Assembly (NCBI GenBank): GCA_025774615.1
Contig: JALGVQ010000062.1
Coordinates: forward strand, 1-13,830
Source: a bacterium
GTDB lineage: Bacteria; Blakebacterota; Blakebacteria; Blakebacterales; Blakebacteraceae
Direction of reading: 5' to 3'
DNA length: 13,830 bases
Shown: piece after piece, positions 1 to 6,240 of the stretch
Layout: each line of letters begins with the position of its first letter
Position numbering within the stretch: position 1 is the stretch's first letter
The notes under the pieces: model-generated
Database searches by the model: none
The model's input: only the letters and a program-made list of their open reading frames with translations
What the model was told of the DNA's origin: nothing
Translations under genes and position numbers: made by a program

Positions 1-134
1 ACACCGTCAACAGTATCGTGATCGGTAACCGCAATGGCCGCGAGGCCTGCTTCGAGTGCGGCCTCTACGAGCTGACAGGGCGTGAGGGAGCCGTCACTCG
101 CGGTGGTGTGAGTGTGCAGATCGATCAGGTTCAC
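1..134 (-). CDS. PHP-domain phosphoesterase, N-terminal fragment (gene runs off the left edge)
   Basis: About 44 residues are visible, beginning VNLIDLHTHTTASDGSLTP and reaching AVTDHDTVDG at the window edge. The HTHT and TDHDT motifs are the first metal-binding elements of the PHP domain. Their spacing and the ASDGSLTP context match the TrpH/YciV group (COG0613), whose characterised members are 3',5'-nucleoside bisphosphate phosphatases or 5'-3' RNA exonucleases (RNase AM). Family knowledge, not this sequence, supplies the substrate. I chose the GTG at 134 because the reading frame upstream has no better start and homologues begin a few residues before DLHTHT; no strong Shine-Dalgarno site is visible. 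It lies 19 nt downstream of the methyltransferase on the same strand, so the two are probably co-transcribed. Most of the protein is outside the window, so the subfamily is not certain. Confidence 0.85.
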   Translation of the reverse strand, partial: MNLIDLHTHTTASDGSLTPCQLVEAALEAGLAAIAVTDHDTVDG

Positions 135-153
135 AGGTGCGACCGCTGGATGA

Positions 154-894
154 CTATTCTTCTTCAGGTGGCCGCCGTCCAGAAATGAGGAGTGCTCCCT
201 CTTCCCTGAAGTTCTTCAACTGCTCGAGAGTGGTGAACCACTTGCCGTCGATCTCCTGGGGGAGATCGCCTTCTTCACGTATCCTCTGGTCACCCACATC
301 GATGAACCCGCATGCCCGGAAGAGCGTATTGTACTGTTCTGTTCCCTTGCAGTGCATGCTGACATCCAGGTAGGTCCGCCACTGGTGCGACCAGGGATTC
401 TCCAGGAAGAAATGCATCGCGACGAAGAAAGTGCCGCCCGGTTTCAGAACCCGGAACATCTCATGTCCCGCGGCAACCTGGTTGGGGAAGTAATAGAAGG
501 ATTCGATGGAGGCGATATGATCGATGCTCTTGTCCTCGAAGGGGAGTTCCTCGGCGTTGGCCACTTCGAATCGCACATTACCCGGGTTGTCACTGTCCTC
601 GCTTGCTACCTCGATCATCCCGGGCGAGAGATCCACACCGATCACCTGACCGTCAGGAACAACCTCTGACGCCAGATGCCTGGTGAACCAGCCTTCACCA
701 CAGGAGAGGTCGAGGATCGTATCGCTGCTGCCGGCGGGCAACTCGCTTGCGATAGTCAGACCGAGGTGTGAATGCCCTTCCCTCATAAGTGCTGCAGTGC
801 CTTCCCGGGCCCATCCGTCGAACGTCTCCTGAAGACGTTCCCAGGCCTGTGGATTAGGATCAGTGGGGGGTGGTGTGCTGGGTATATGTGCCAT
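154..894 (-). CDS. class I SAM-dependent methyltransferase (Methyltransf_11 type)
   Basis: A 246-residue soluble protein. Motif I is ILDLSCGEGWFTRHLA at residues 60-75, the glycine-rich SAM loop. The acidic end of strand beta-2 is in VIGVDLSPGMIEVA (about 84-97), motif II is in the NAEELPF region (about 113-119), and FRVLKPGGTFFVAM (about 147-160) is the usual post-core strand. This is the UbiE/Methyltransf_11 fold, but nothing in the sequence fixes the substrate. The start at 894 is preferred over the upstream ATG at 912 because GGAGG lies four bases before it. It is transcribed divergently from lipA across about 100 nt and leads into the PHP gene 19 nt downstream. A quinone, lipid, small-molecule or protein substrate is equally possible. 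Confidence 0.85.
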   Translation of the reverse strand: MAHIPSTPPPTDPNPQAWERLQETFDGWAREGTAALMREGHSHLGLTIASELPAGSSDTILDLSCGEGWFTRHLASEVVPDGQVIGVDLSPGMIEVASEDSDNPGNVRFEVANAEELPFEDKSIDHIASIESFYYFPNQVAAGHEMFRVLKPGGTFFVAMHFFLENPWSHQWRTYLDVSMHCKGTEQYNTLFRACGFIDVGDQRIREEGDLPQEIDGKWFTTLEQLKNFREEGALLISGRRPPEEE

Positions 895-956
895 GAGACC
901 TCCGGTACACAACGTTCCTGCTGAGAGTGATGGGGCGCTGCCGCCGGTGGTCGGTC

Positions 957-992
957 TTGCCCCGATAGAGTGCCAAACTTATAGTGCCATCA
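957..992 (+). promoter_or_regulatory. candidate sigma70-type promoter of lipA with very short leader
   Basis: TTGCCC at 957-962 and TATAGT at 980-985 are separated by exactly 17 nt. The expected transcription start, about 7 nt after the -10 box, is near 992, only some 6 nt before the lipA ATG at 998. That agrees with the absence of a Shine-Dalgarno sequence there. A direct repeat AGTGCCA (969-975 and 983-989, 14-nt period) overlaps the -10 box and could bind a regulator. Sequence inference only. Confidence 0.45.
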
Positions 993-997
993 ACGAC

Positions 998-1942
998 ATG
1001 CCAATACCCGTTACACAGAATGATCATCCCGGCCGCAAACCCGACTGGCTGAAAGTCAGGGCCCCCGGCGGTGGAGAGTACGCAGGCCTGAAGCGAGCCA
1101 TCCATGATCTGGGGCTCCACACGGTCTGTGAGGAGGCCGACTGTCCCAATCTGGGTGAATGCTGGGGCGGCGGAACCGCTACGGTGATGATACTTGGTGA
1201 CGTATGCACGCGGGCCTGTCGCTTCTGTAACGTTGCGAGCGGGGATCCTGCCGGACTGATCGATCATGACGAACCGGACCATGTTGCCGAGTTGTTGACA
1301 ACACAGGAATTGCGATATGTGGTACTCACCAGTGTGGACCGGGATGACCTCCCCGACGGAGGAGCCGGACAATTCGCCCGGACTGTCAGGGCGATCCGGG
1401 AGCGGTGCCCGGAACTGTTGATCGAGACATTGATCCCCGATTTTTCTGGGGATCACAGATCACTCAGGACCCTCCTGGCCGCAGGCCCTCATGTCATATC
1501 CCATAACGTAGAGACGACCAGGAGACTTACCCGATCTGTGCGTGACGCGCGGGCATCCTATTCATTGAGTCTCAGGGTGCTGGCCGATCTGAAGAAACTG
1601 GCGCCGGAGGTCAGGCAGGAAAAGATATGGACGAAGTCGGGTATCATGGTCGGTATGGGTGAAAGTGTTGACGAGGTGCTGGTGACCATGGATGATCTGC
1701 GTAACGCGGATGTCGACTTCCTCACCATCGGCCAGTATCTGCAGCCGACACGGAAGCACCATCCCGTGCGCGAATACGTAACACCAGCCCAATTCGAATC
1801 GTTCCACGAGATCGGTCTGGAAAAGGGATTTTCCTATGTGGCGAGTGGACCGCTGGTACGTTCCTCTTACCGGGCTGGTGAGTTCTTCATCGCGAACATC
1901 ATCAGAACGTCAACAGGAAACAGTGACAGGATGGAGAGATAA
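998..1942 (+). CDS. lipA: lipoyl synthase
   Basis: A 314-residue radical-SAM enzyme that inserts two sulfurs into protein-bound octanoyl groups to make lipoyl cofactors. The auxiliary cluster motif is C44-x4-C49-x5-C55 (CEEADCPNLGEC). The radical-SAM motif is C70-x3-C74-x2-C77 (CTRACRFC). The conserved C-terminal RSSYRA begins near residue 288 and supplies the unusual serine ligand of the auxiliary cluster. All family-defining residues are present, so it should be active. The frame is open back to 863, but family members begin shortly before KPDWLKVRAPGG, so the ATG at 998 is taken; it has no clear ribosome-binding site but sits just after a good promoter. Three bases separate it from lpdA, which needs lipoylated partners, so the two form a functional operon. 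Confidence 0.95.
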   Translation: MPIPVTQNDHPGRKPDWLKVRAPGGGEYAGLKRAIHDLGLHTVCEEADCPNLGECWGGGTATVMILGDVCTRACRFCNVASGDPAGLIDHDEPDHVAELLTTQELRYVVLTSVDRDDLPDGGAGQFARTVRAIRERCPELLIETLIPDFSGDHRSLRTLLAAGPHVISHNVETTRRLTRSVRDARASYSLSLRVLADLKKLAPEVRQEKIWTKSGIMVGMGESVDEVLVTMDDLRNADVDFLTIGQYLQPTRKHHPVREYVTPAQFESFHEIGLEKGFSYVASGPLVRSSYRAGEFFIANIIRTSTGNSDRMER

Positions 1943-1945
1943 CAG

Positions 1946-3349
1946 ATGGCCTCGAAGGAATATGATGCAGTCGTCATCGGCGCCGGACCGGGAGGATATG
2001 TCTGCGCCATACGCCTGGCACAGCTTGGCAGGAAGATCCTCTGCGTGGAGAGCCATAAAATCGGCGGGGTCTGCCTCAATTATGGCTGTATCCCATCGAA
2101 GGCGTTGATTTCAACCGCGGACCTCTATCATCGGATCGGCAGCTCGAAATCTCTCGGTATCACGGTCGGGGAGAAGAACCTTGATTTCGGGGCCACCCAG
2201 AAATTCCGTGAGCGGGTGGTCAAGCGGATGACGGGGGGAGTGAAAGCGCTCTTCGAGAGTAATGGGATCGATGTGCTGATCGGCATGGCATCGTTCCGGG
2301 ACGCAAATACTCTGCAGGTAGCCACCGAAGAGGGCGAAGAGACGATATCCTTTACCAACGCGGTCATCGCGACCGGATCAGTGCCGTTCTTCCTGAAGGG
2401 ATTCGAACCTGATGGTGACCGGGTCGTAGGCAGCAGGAAAGCGCTCGAGTTCGAAAAAGTGCCGGAGAGCCTTCTCGTCATAGGCGGTGGGTACATCGGG
2501 CTCGAACTCGGTATCGCCTATGCCAAGTTCGGGACGAAGGTCACCGTCATCGAGATGATGGAGAGTCTCCTGCCTCTCTCCCCGAAGAACCTCTCTGCGT
2601 TGGTGGAAAAAAGATGCCGCAAACTGAAGATCGACGTGCATCTGGGAACTGCCGCCCGTGAACTCGAAAAACATTCCGATCACGTAACTCTGGTAGCGAC
2701 TGGTCCCGGAGATGAGGAACTGCGATTCGACGCCGACAGATTGCTGGTCACGATCGGCCGCAGACCGAATACCACCGGCCTCGACCTGGAGAATGCAGGG
2801 CTCGAGACAACTTCACATGGATTCATCGAAGTCGATGAGTGCCGCCGGACCGCGGTGCCGAACATCTATGCCATCGGTGACGTGGCCGGAGAGCCGATGC
2901 TCGCGCACAAGGCGAGCAAGGAGGGACTGGTTGCGGCCGAGGATATCGCCGGGCACGACGTGACCTATTCTCCGAAGGCGGTGCCCGCGGTGATCTTCAC
3001 CGACCCCGAGGTCGCATATGTCGGTCTCTCCGAAGAGGAGGCGGGCGAGGCGGGATTCGAGGTCGCAGTGGGTGAGTTCCCCTTCATGGCGAGCGGACGC
3101 GCGGCCGCTATCAATCATACCGACGGATTCGTCAAGGTTATCGGGGACGCAAAAACCGGAATGGTGCTCGGAGTGCAGATCGTCGGTCCGGAGGCCTCTG
3201 ATCTGATCAGTGAAGCGTGTCTGGCGATCGAGGCGGGGCTTACCATGGAACACATCGGGCACACGATGCACCCGCATCCAACCCTTGGTGAGGTCGTCAT
3301 GGAGGCTGCTGAGACCGCCCTCGGGAGGGCGATCCACGGAGGAGTCTGA
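1946..3349 (+). CDS. lpdA: dihydrolipoyl dehydrogenase (E3 component)
   Basis: A 467-residue flavoprotein disulfide reductase that reoxidises dihydrolipoamide of 2-oxoacid dehydrogenase or glycine cleavage complexes, reducing NAD+. The FAD-binding GxGxxG is in VVIGAGPGGYV (residues 9-19). The redox disulfide is C43/C48 in GGVCLNYGCIPSK. The NAD-binding glycine motif is in LLVIGGGYIGLELG (about 176-189), and the second FAD motif is in IYAIGDVAGEPMLAHKA. The C-terminal HPHPTLGE places His444 and Glu449 as the catalytic dyad contributed across the dimer. The Shine-Dalgarno GGAGAG (1933-1938) lies inside the last codons of lipA, suggesting translational coupling. No E1 or E2 gene is in the window, so which complex it serves cannot be told. 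Length and motifs are normal. Confidence 0.96.
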   Translation: MASKEYDAVVIGAGPGGYVCAIRLAQLGRKILCVESHKIGGVCLNYGCIPSKALISTADLYHRIGSSKSLGITVGEKNLDFGATQKFRERVVKRMTGGVKALFESNGIDVLIGMASFRDANTLQVATEEGEETISFTNAVIATGSVPFFLKGFEPDGDRVVGSRKALEFEKVPESLLVIGGGYIGLELGIAYAKFGTKVTVIEMMESLLPLSPKNLSALVEKRCRKLKIDVHLGTAARELEKHSDHVTLVATGPGDEELRFDADRLLVTIGRRPNTTGLDLENAGLETTSHGFIEVDECRRTAVPNIYAIGDVAGEPMLAHKASKEGLVAAEDIAGHDVTYSPKAVPAVIFTDPEVAYVGLSEEEAGEAGFEVAVGEFPFMASGRAAAINHTDGFVKVIGDAKTGMVLGVQIVGPEASDLISEACLAIEAGLTMEHIGHTMHPHPTLGEVVMEAAETALGRAIHGGV

Positions 3350-3365
3350 TCTGACTTTCAGGCCC

Positions 3366-3377
3366 TGTCACGTGACA
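3366..3377. promoter_or_regulatory. 12-bp perfect palindrome in the lpdA-gltA intergenic region
   Basis: TGTCACGTGACA is a perfect dyad 17 nt after the lpdA stop codon. Such a site could bind a dimeric regulator controlling gltA, or form a small hairpin at the end of the lipA-lpdA message. No U-run follows, so it is not a convincing terminator. The function is not established. Confidence 0.4.
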
Positions 3378-3414
3378 TGACCTTCGGGTATCTCTGGTAA
3401 CCGGGGCTCAGGTT

Positions 3415-3432
3415 TATTACATTCAGGTAATA
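3415..3432. repeat. inverted repeat TATTAC-N6-GTAATA in the gltA leader
   Basis: TATTAC at 3415-3420 and GTAATA at 3427-3432 are perfect inverted copies around a six-base centre. The AT-rich arms stand out from the GC-rich surroundings. The geometry suits a dimeric transcription factor. I cannot name the factor. Confidence 0.4.
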
Positions 3433-3433
3433 C

Positions 3434-3468
3434 GAGGCATCGAAGGAGGACGCCTGCTCCCGTGCCTC
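3434..3468 (+). promoter_or_regulatory. compound stem-loop in the gltA leader
   Basis: An outer stem GAGGCA (3434-3439) pairs with TGCCTC (3463-3468). Inside it GGAG (3445-3448) pairs with CTCC (3457-3460) around a GACGCCTG loop. No U-tract follows, so it is not a standard terminator. It could be a structured leader of gltA or chance. I do not recognise it as a known riboswitch. Confidence 0.3.
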
Positions 3469-3553
3469 TGACCACTCTTTGAAACTGCCGATTACACTTT
3501 ATTGAGCTGAGGAACCCACCCGTCCACAGGCTCTTTACGCATGGAGAGCACAA

Positions 3554-4822
3554 ATGGCGACGCTGAAAGACGCACTCGCATCAAGACTCCCGGCGCGCTT
3601 TGAGGAAATCAGGAACCTCGTCAAGGAGCACGGTGACACGGTTATCTCCGAAGTCACCATCGCTCAGGCATACGGCGGGCAGCGGGGCGTGAAGAGCCTC
3701 GTGTGCGATACCTCTCTGGTTGAGCCGGACAAGGGATTGATCGTACGGGGGATCCCGATCATCGAACTCACTGACCGTACCCCCGAGGACATCTTCTACC
3801 TTCTTTGCGTGGGCGAGCTGCCCAGTGACGAGGATGTAGAGGGCATCAAGCAGGAATTCGCCGCGCATTGTGATGTTCCCGACCATCTCTTCGATGTCCT
3901 GAGAGCGATGCCCGCGGACGCCCATCCGATGGATATGTTCATCACGGGGATCCTCGCCCTTCAGAACGGTTCGGTCTTCGCCCAGCGCTACAACGAGGGG
4001 ATGAAGAAGGATGTCTACTGGGAGGCGGCTCTCGAGGACAGTATCAGTCTTATGGCCAAACTCCCCTCCATCGCTGCAGCGGTGTATCGGATCCGGTTCA
4101 ACAAGGGGGATCTGATCCCCAGTGACCCGAGCCTCGATATGTCGACCAACTTCGCGCGGATGCTCGGGCAGGATGATCCCGAGTTCGCCGACCTGGTCCG
4201 TCTCTACCTCGTGCTCCACTGCGACCATGAGGGCGGGAACGTGAGTGCCTACACGTCGCACGTTGTCGCTTCGGCGCTTTCGGATCCCTACTACTCGGTC
4301 GCCGCGGGACTCTGCGGTCTGGCCGGTCCGCTGCACGGCCTGGCGAACCAGGAATGCCTGAAGTTCCTGATCGAGATCCTCGACCGGTTCGGCGGCAAGG
4401 CTCCGACTGCGGACGAGCTGAAAGAGTACACCTGGGAGGTGCTGAACAGCGGCCGGGTCGTGCCCGGGTTCGGCCACGCAGTTCTGCGTGAGACCGATCC
4501 GCGGTACACAGCCCAGTGGGAATTTGGTAAGGCACACTTCCCTGACGACGAGCTCTTCAAGACGATGTCGACCGGATTCGAGGTCATTCCGCACGTCCTG
4601 ATCGAGCACGGCAAGGCGAAGAACCCGTGGCCGAACGTCGACGCCGCATCTGGAACGATGCTCTACCATTACGGGCTCACCGAAATGCTCTACTACACGG
4701 TGTTCTTCAGTGTGAGCCGGGCGATGGGAATATTGTCACAGCTGATCACCAGCCGGGCGATGATGGAGCCGATCACCCGACCGAAATCCGTTACTACGGA
4801 GTGGATGAAAGCACAGGTGTAA
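3554..4822 (+). CDS. gltA: citrate synthase, eukaryote-like (mitochondrial-type) clade
   Basis: A 422-residue enzyme condensing acetyl-CoA with oxaloacetate. The catalytic triad is visible: His261 in GLAGPLHGLANQE, His308 in VVPGFGHAVLRETDPRY, and Asp363 in WPNVDAASG. The sequence follows the mitochondrial enzyme, not the hexameric E. coli type: DHEGGNVSAYTSH at about 224-236, ALSDPYYS, the TEMLYYTVFFSVSRAMG block, and the RPKSVTTEWMK tail. Homologues of this clade are known in some bacteria, for example Geobacter, so transfer is not implied for this locus in particular. The start at 3554 has GGAGAG at 3543-3548. It follows lpdA after 204 nt of palindrome-rich leader, so it probably has its own promoter. 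Its 3' end faces the selenoprotein gene across tandem hairpins. Confidence 0.96.
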   Translation: MATLKDALASRLPARFEEIRNLVKEHGDTVISEVTIAQAYGGQRGVKSLVCDTSLVEPDKGLIVRGIPIIELTDRTPEDIFYLLCVGELPSDEDVEGIKQEFAAHCDVPDHLFDVLRAMPADAHPMDMFITGILALQNGSVFAQRYNEGMKKDVYWEAALEDSISLMAKLPSIAAAVYRIRFNKGDLIPSDPSLDMSTNFARMLGQDDPEFADLVRLYLVLHCDHEGGNVSAYTSHVVASALSDPYYSVAAGLCGLAGPLHGLANQECLKFLIEILDRFGGKAPTADELKEYTWEVLNSGRVVPGFGHAVLRETDPRYTAQWEFGKAHFPDDELFKTMSTGFEVIPHVLIEHGKAKNPWPNVDAASGTMLYHYGLTEMLYYTVFFSVSRAMGILSQLITSRAMMEPITRPKSVTTEWMKAQV

Positions 4823-4833
4823 AAGCGGGAAAC

Positions 4834-4852
4834 GACCCGACACGATCGGGTC
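4834..4852. repeat. 7-bp perfect hairpin between gltA and the SelW-like gene
   Basis: GACCCGA (4834-4840) and TCGGGTC (4846-4852) enclose a CACGA loop. It lies between the gltA stop and the main terminator. Read on the minus strand it is followed by GTTTCCC, so it may serve as a weak terminator or 3'-end stabiliser for the convergent selenoprotein message. Confidence 0.5.
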
Positions 4853-4857
4853 TGAAT

Positions 4858-4896
4858 GGACTCCGGTGGATATGCTTCACCGGAGTCCTTTTTTTT
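4858..4896 (+). terminator. strong intrinsic terminator of gltA
   Basis: GGACTCCGGTG (4858-4868) and CACCGGAGTCC (4878-4888) form an uninterrupted 11-bp stem with a 9-nt loop, followed directly by eight T residues (4889-4896). This is a canonical Rho-independent terminator for the plus strand. Confidence 0.96.
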
Positions 4897-4915
4897 GTCG
4901 GATCACTCTATCGGA

Positions 4916-5149
4916 TCACAGCCGCTCATCGATCAGGTCGGTGATCTCCTGGTTCTGGGGGAAGACGTTGGTCTTCAGTTTGGAGTAGACCATCTCATCA
5001 TCGAGCCGGATGTCGAATTCTCCATCTCCAGCCGGGATGAGGGTGATCGATTCGAGTCGTTGTTTGTACTGCAGCATCAGATGGTCCGCCAGCCTGGCGG
5101 CCTGTGGTTCGAACTTTCAGACAGCGCAGTAGGTGATTGATACCTTCAC
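4916..5149 (-). CDS. SelW/Rdx-family selenoprotein with in-frame UGA (CxxU motif)
   Basis: Reading the minus strand from the GTG at 5149 gives VKVSITYCAV, then TGA (5119-5117), then KFEPQAARLADHL and on to the stop at 4918-4916. With UGA read as selenocysteine the product is 77 residues, the normal size for bacterial SelW-like Rdx proteins (thioredoxin-like fold, thiol/selenol redox). The UGA falls exactly on the second position of the family's CxxC/CxxU motif: C8, U11. Family features on both sides of it are intact: a beta strand before YC, a long amphipathic helix, GEFDIRLDDEMVYSK (about 42-56), then VFPQNQEITDLI (61-72). A GGGAGG Shine-Dalgarno site sits six bases before the GTG. A SECIS-like hairpin follows the UGA. 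A pseudogene is the alternative, but no other disruption exists. It is next to uspA and trxB, oppositely oriented. The substrate is unknown. Confidence 0.87.
5083..5119 (-). promoter_or_regulatory. UGA (Sec) codon and candidate bacterial SECIS hairpin
   Basis: On the minus strand the UGA (5119-5117) is followed by 14 nt and then by a stem: GG (5102-5101), CCGCCA (5100-5095), loop GGC (5094-5092), TGGCGG (5091-5086), a bulged A, and CC (5084-5083). The apical loop begins 22 nt after the UGA and its first base is G. Both features fit the usual description of bacterial SECIS elements recognised by SelB, which lie inside the coding sequence just after the UGA. Folding was done by eye. Confidence 0.7.
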
Positions 5150-5190
5150 TGGTTCCCTCCCTGACAGCTGTGATCACCAACGTGCGGTGG

Positions 5191-5206
5191 AGTGTCTCAG
5201 GACACT
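5191..5206. promoter_or_regulatory. inverted repeat AGTGTC-TCAG-GACACT between selenoprotein gene and uspA
   Basis: AGTGTC (5191-5196) and GACACT (5201-5206) are perfect inverted arms around TCAG in the 128-nt region separating two divergent genes. The right arm touches the candidate uspA -35 box. It is a plausible operator for one or both genes, but the factor is unknown. Confidence 0.4.
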
Positions 5207-5241
5207 GGCCACCGGGTCCGTCCTCATCTATGTTATGACAA
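5206..5241 (+). promoter_or_regulatory. possible promoter of the uspA-trxB cluster
   Basis: TGGCCA (5206-5211) and TATGTT (5229-5234) match the sigma70 hexamers at four of six positions each, with a 17-nt spacer. This predicts a start near 5241 and a leader of about 37 nt carrying the GGGAG site. The individual matches are weak. Confidence 0.3.
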
Positions 5242-5277
5242 GGTAAATAAGAACAGGCTTAAACGGGAGTGTCTATC

Positions 5278-6189
5278 ATGGCTGCGATCAAGCAGATCCT
5301 GCTGCCAACCGATTTTTCAGGTTACAGCAACCAGGCTTTCGAACACGCACTGGCCTGGGCGACCAGTTTTGGCGCGGATATCCACATGCTGCATATCGTG
5401 ACGGTCCACAACTTCGATCCGTTCAATCCCGAACTGGGATTCCCTGGAAATGGGATGAACGACCATCTGCGCGAGTCAGCAGAGAGAGCGATGGATACAA
5501 TCGCCGGGAGCAGGCAGTATGAAGCTTCCATGATCACCATGGAGACGAGGACAGGATTTTCTCCCTGGAACGAGATAATCGATACGGCTGCCAGGATCGA
5601 AGCCGACATCATTGTGATGGCGACCCATGGTCGGAAGGGATTGCAGAAACTTTTTATCGGGAGCACCGCCGAAAAGGTGGTGGAGCATGCTGCCTGTCCT
5701 GTTCTGCTGCTTCGCCCGAGAGAGAACGAGGAGATGCCTGAGGCCGGCGATGTCGCGAGCATCCTCCTCCCGTCTGATTTCTCTGATGAGGCAGGTGATG
5801 CTGCTCCGGTCGCGATAGCGCTGGCGAAGCGTTTCGGGGCGAAACTGAATCTCTTCCACTGTGTTGAGCAGGATGTTCCGCCGCCATATTATGCGGCGGG
5901 CATCACCAGTATTTTTGAATTGAACGATGATATCCTGGCGGTTTCACGAAAACATCTGGCCGAACTCCTCACCGATGACGAAGCTGACGATGTCGATCAC
6001 GATTTCATTATCCGGGAGGGACGCTCCCCACTTGAGATCGTGGCCTTTGCCAGGGAAGCCGCGGTGGATTTGATCGTGATGGCAACCCATGGATACTCAG
6101 GTTTTGAACAGGCATTACTGGGGAGCACCACCGACCGTGTGATCCGGAATACACCCTGTCCACTCCTGGTGATCAGGAGCGCGCAGTAG
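5278..6189 (+). CDS. tandem-domain universal stress protein (UspA family)
   Basis: A 303-residue cytoplasmic protein made of two Usp domains. Domain 1 starts IKQILLPTDFS (residues 4-14) and ends with MATHGRKGLQKLFIGST (114-130) and CPVLLLRP. Domain 2 starts ASILLPSDFS (160-169) and ends with MATHGYSGFEQALLGST (268-284) and CPLLVIR. Both domains keep the G-x2-G-x(about 8)-GS/T nucleotide loop, so ATP binding is likely in each. The ATG at 5278 is chosen over the GTG at 5269 because GGGAG (5265-5269) is 8 nt upstream of the ATG and overlaps the GTG. Family members act in stress survival without a defined reaction. trxB follows after 51 nt, suggesting a stress/redox operon; the selenoprotein gene lies divergently upstream. 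Confidence 0.93.
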   Translation: MAAIKQILLPTDFSGYSNQAFEHALAWATSFGADIHMLHIVTVHNFDPFNPELGFPGNGMNDHLRESAERAMDTIAGSRQYEASMITMETRTGFSPWNEIIDTAARIEADIIVMATHGRKGLQKLFIGSTAEKVVEHAACPVLLLRPRENEEMPEAGDVASILLPSDFSDEAGDAAPVAIALAKRFGAKLNLFHCVEQDVPPPYYAAGITSIFELNDDILAVSRKHLAELLTDDEADDVDHDFIIREGRSPLEIVAFAREAAVDLIVMATHGYSGFEQALLGSTTDRVIRNTPCPLLVIRSAQ

Positions 6190-6240
6190 AAGCCCTGTTC
6201 GAACATCGACAACACATGATTTTCAGAGGAGGACCAGTAG

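Noticed and set aside
895-997. A promoter for the methyltransferase on the minus strand (TTGGCA followed by TATAAG)
   Set aside because: The spacer would be only 15 nt and no alternative pair of hexamers is convincing, so I did not annotate it.
860-1456. Minus-strand 198-codon open frame antisense to lipA
   Set aside because: lipA carries both cysteine triads on the plus strand, and the antisense product shows no domain.
3368-3553. Small minus-strand open frame in the lpdA-gltA gap
   Set aside because: No convincing start or Shine-Dalgarno site and no recognisable motif. The interval is better explained as the gltA leader.
3581-4669. Long minus-strand open frame (362 codons) antisense to gltA
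   Set aside because: gltA is certain on the other strand with all catalytic residues. The antisense translation has no family features and is rich in Arg, His and Val, as expected from the codon bias of the opposite strand.
5117-5119. Interpretation of the UGA as a simple nonsense mutation in a pseudogene
   Set aside because: It is the only disruption, it falls exactly on the Sec/Cys redox position, and it is followed by a SECIS-like stem. It remains the main alternative until the Sec machinery is found in the genome.
4856-5140. Plus-strand open frame of 94 codons over the selenoprotein region
   Set aside because: It starts inside the gltA terminator, has no ribosome-binding site and no recognisable features. 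It is the complement of the much better supported SelW-like gene.
4998-5180. Minus-strand 60-codon open frame overlapping the selenoprotein gene in another frame
   Set aside because: Low-complexity translation without family features; the SelW reading frame has a better start, ribosome site and homology signature.
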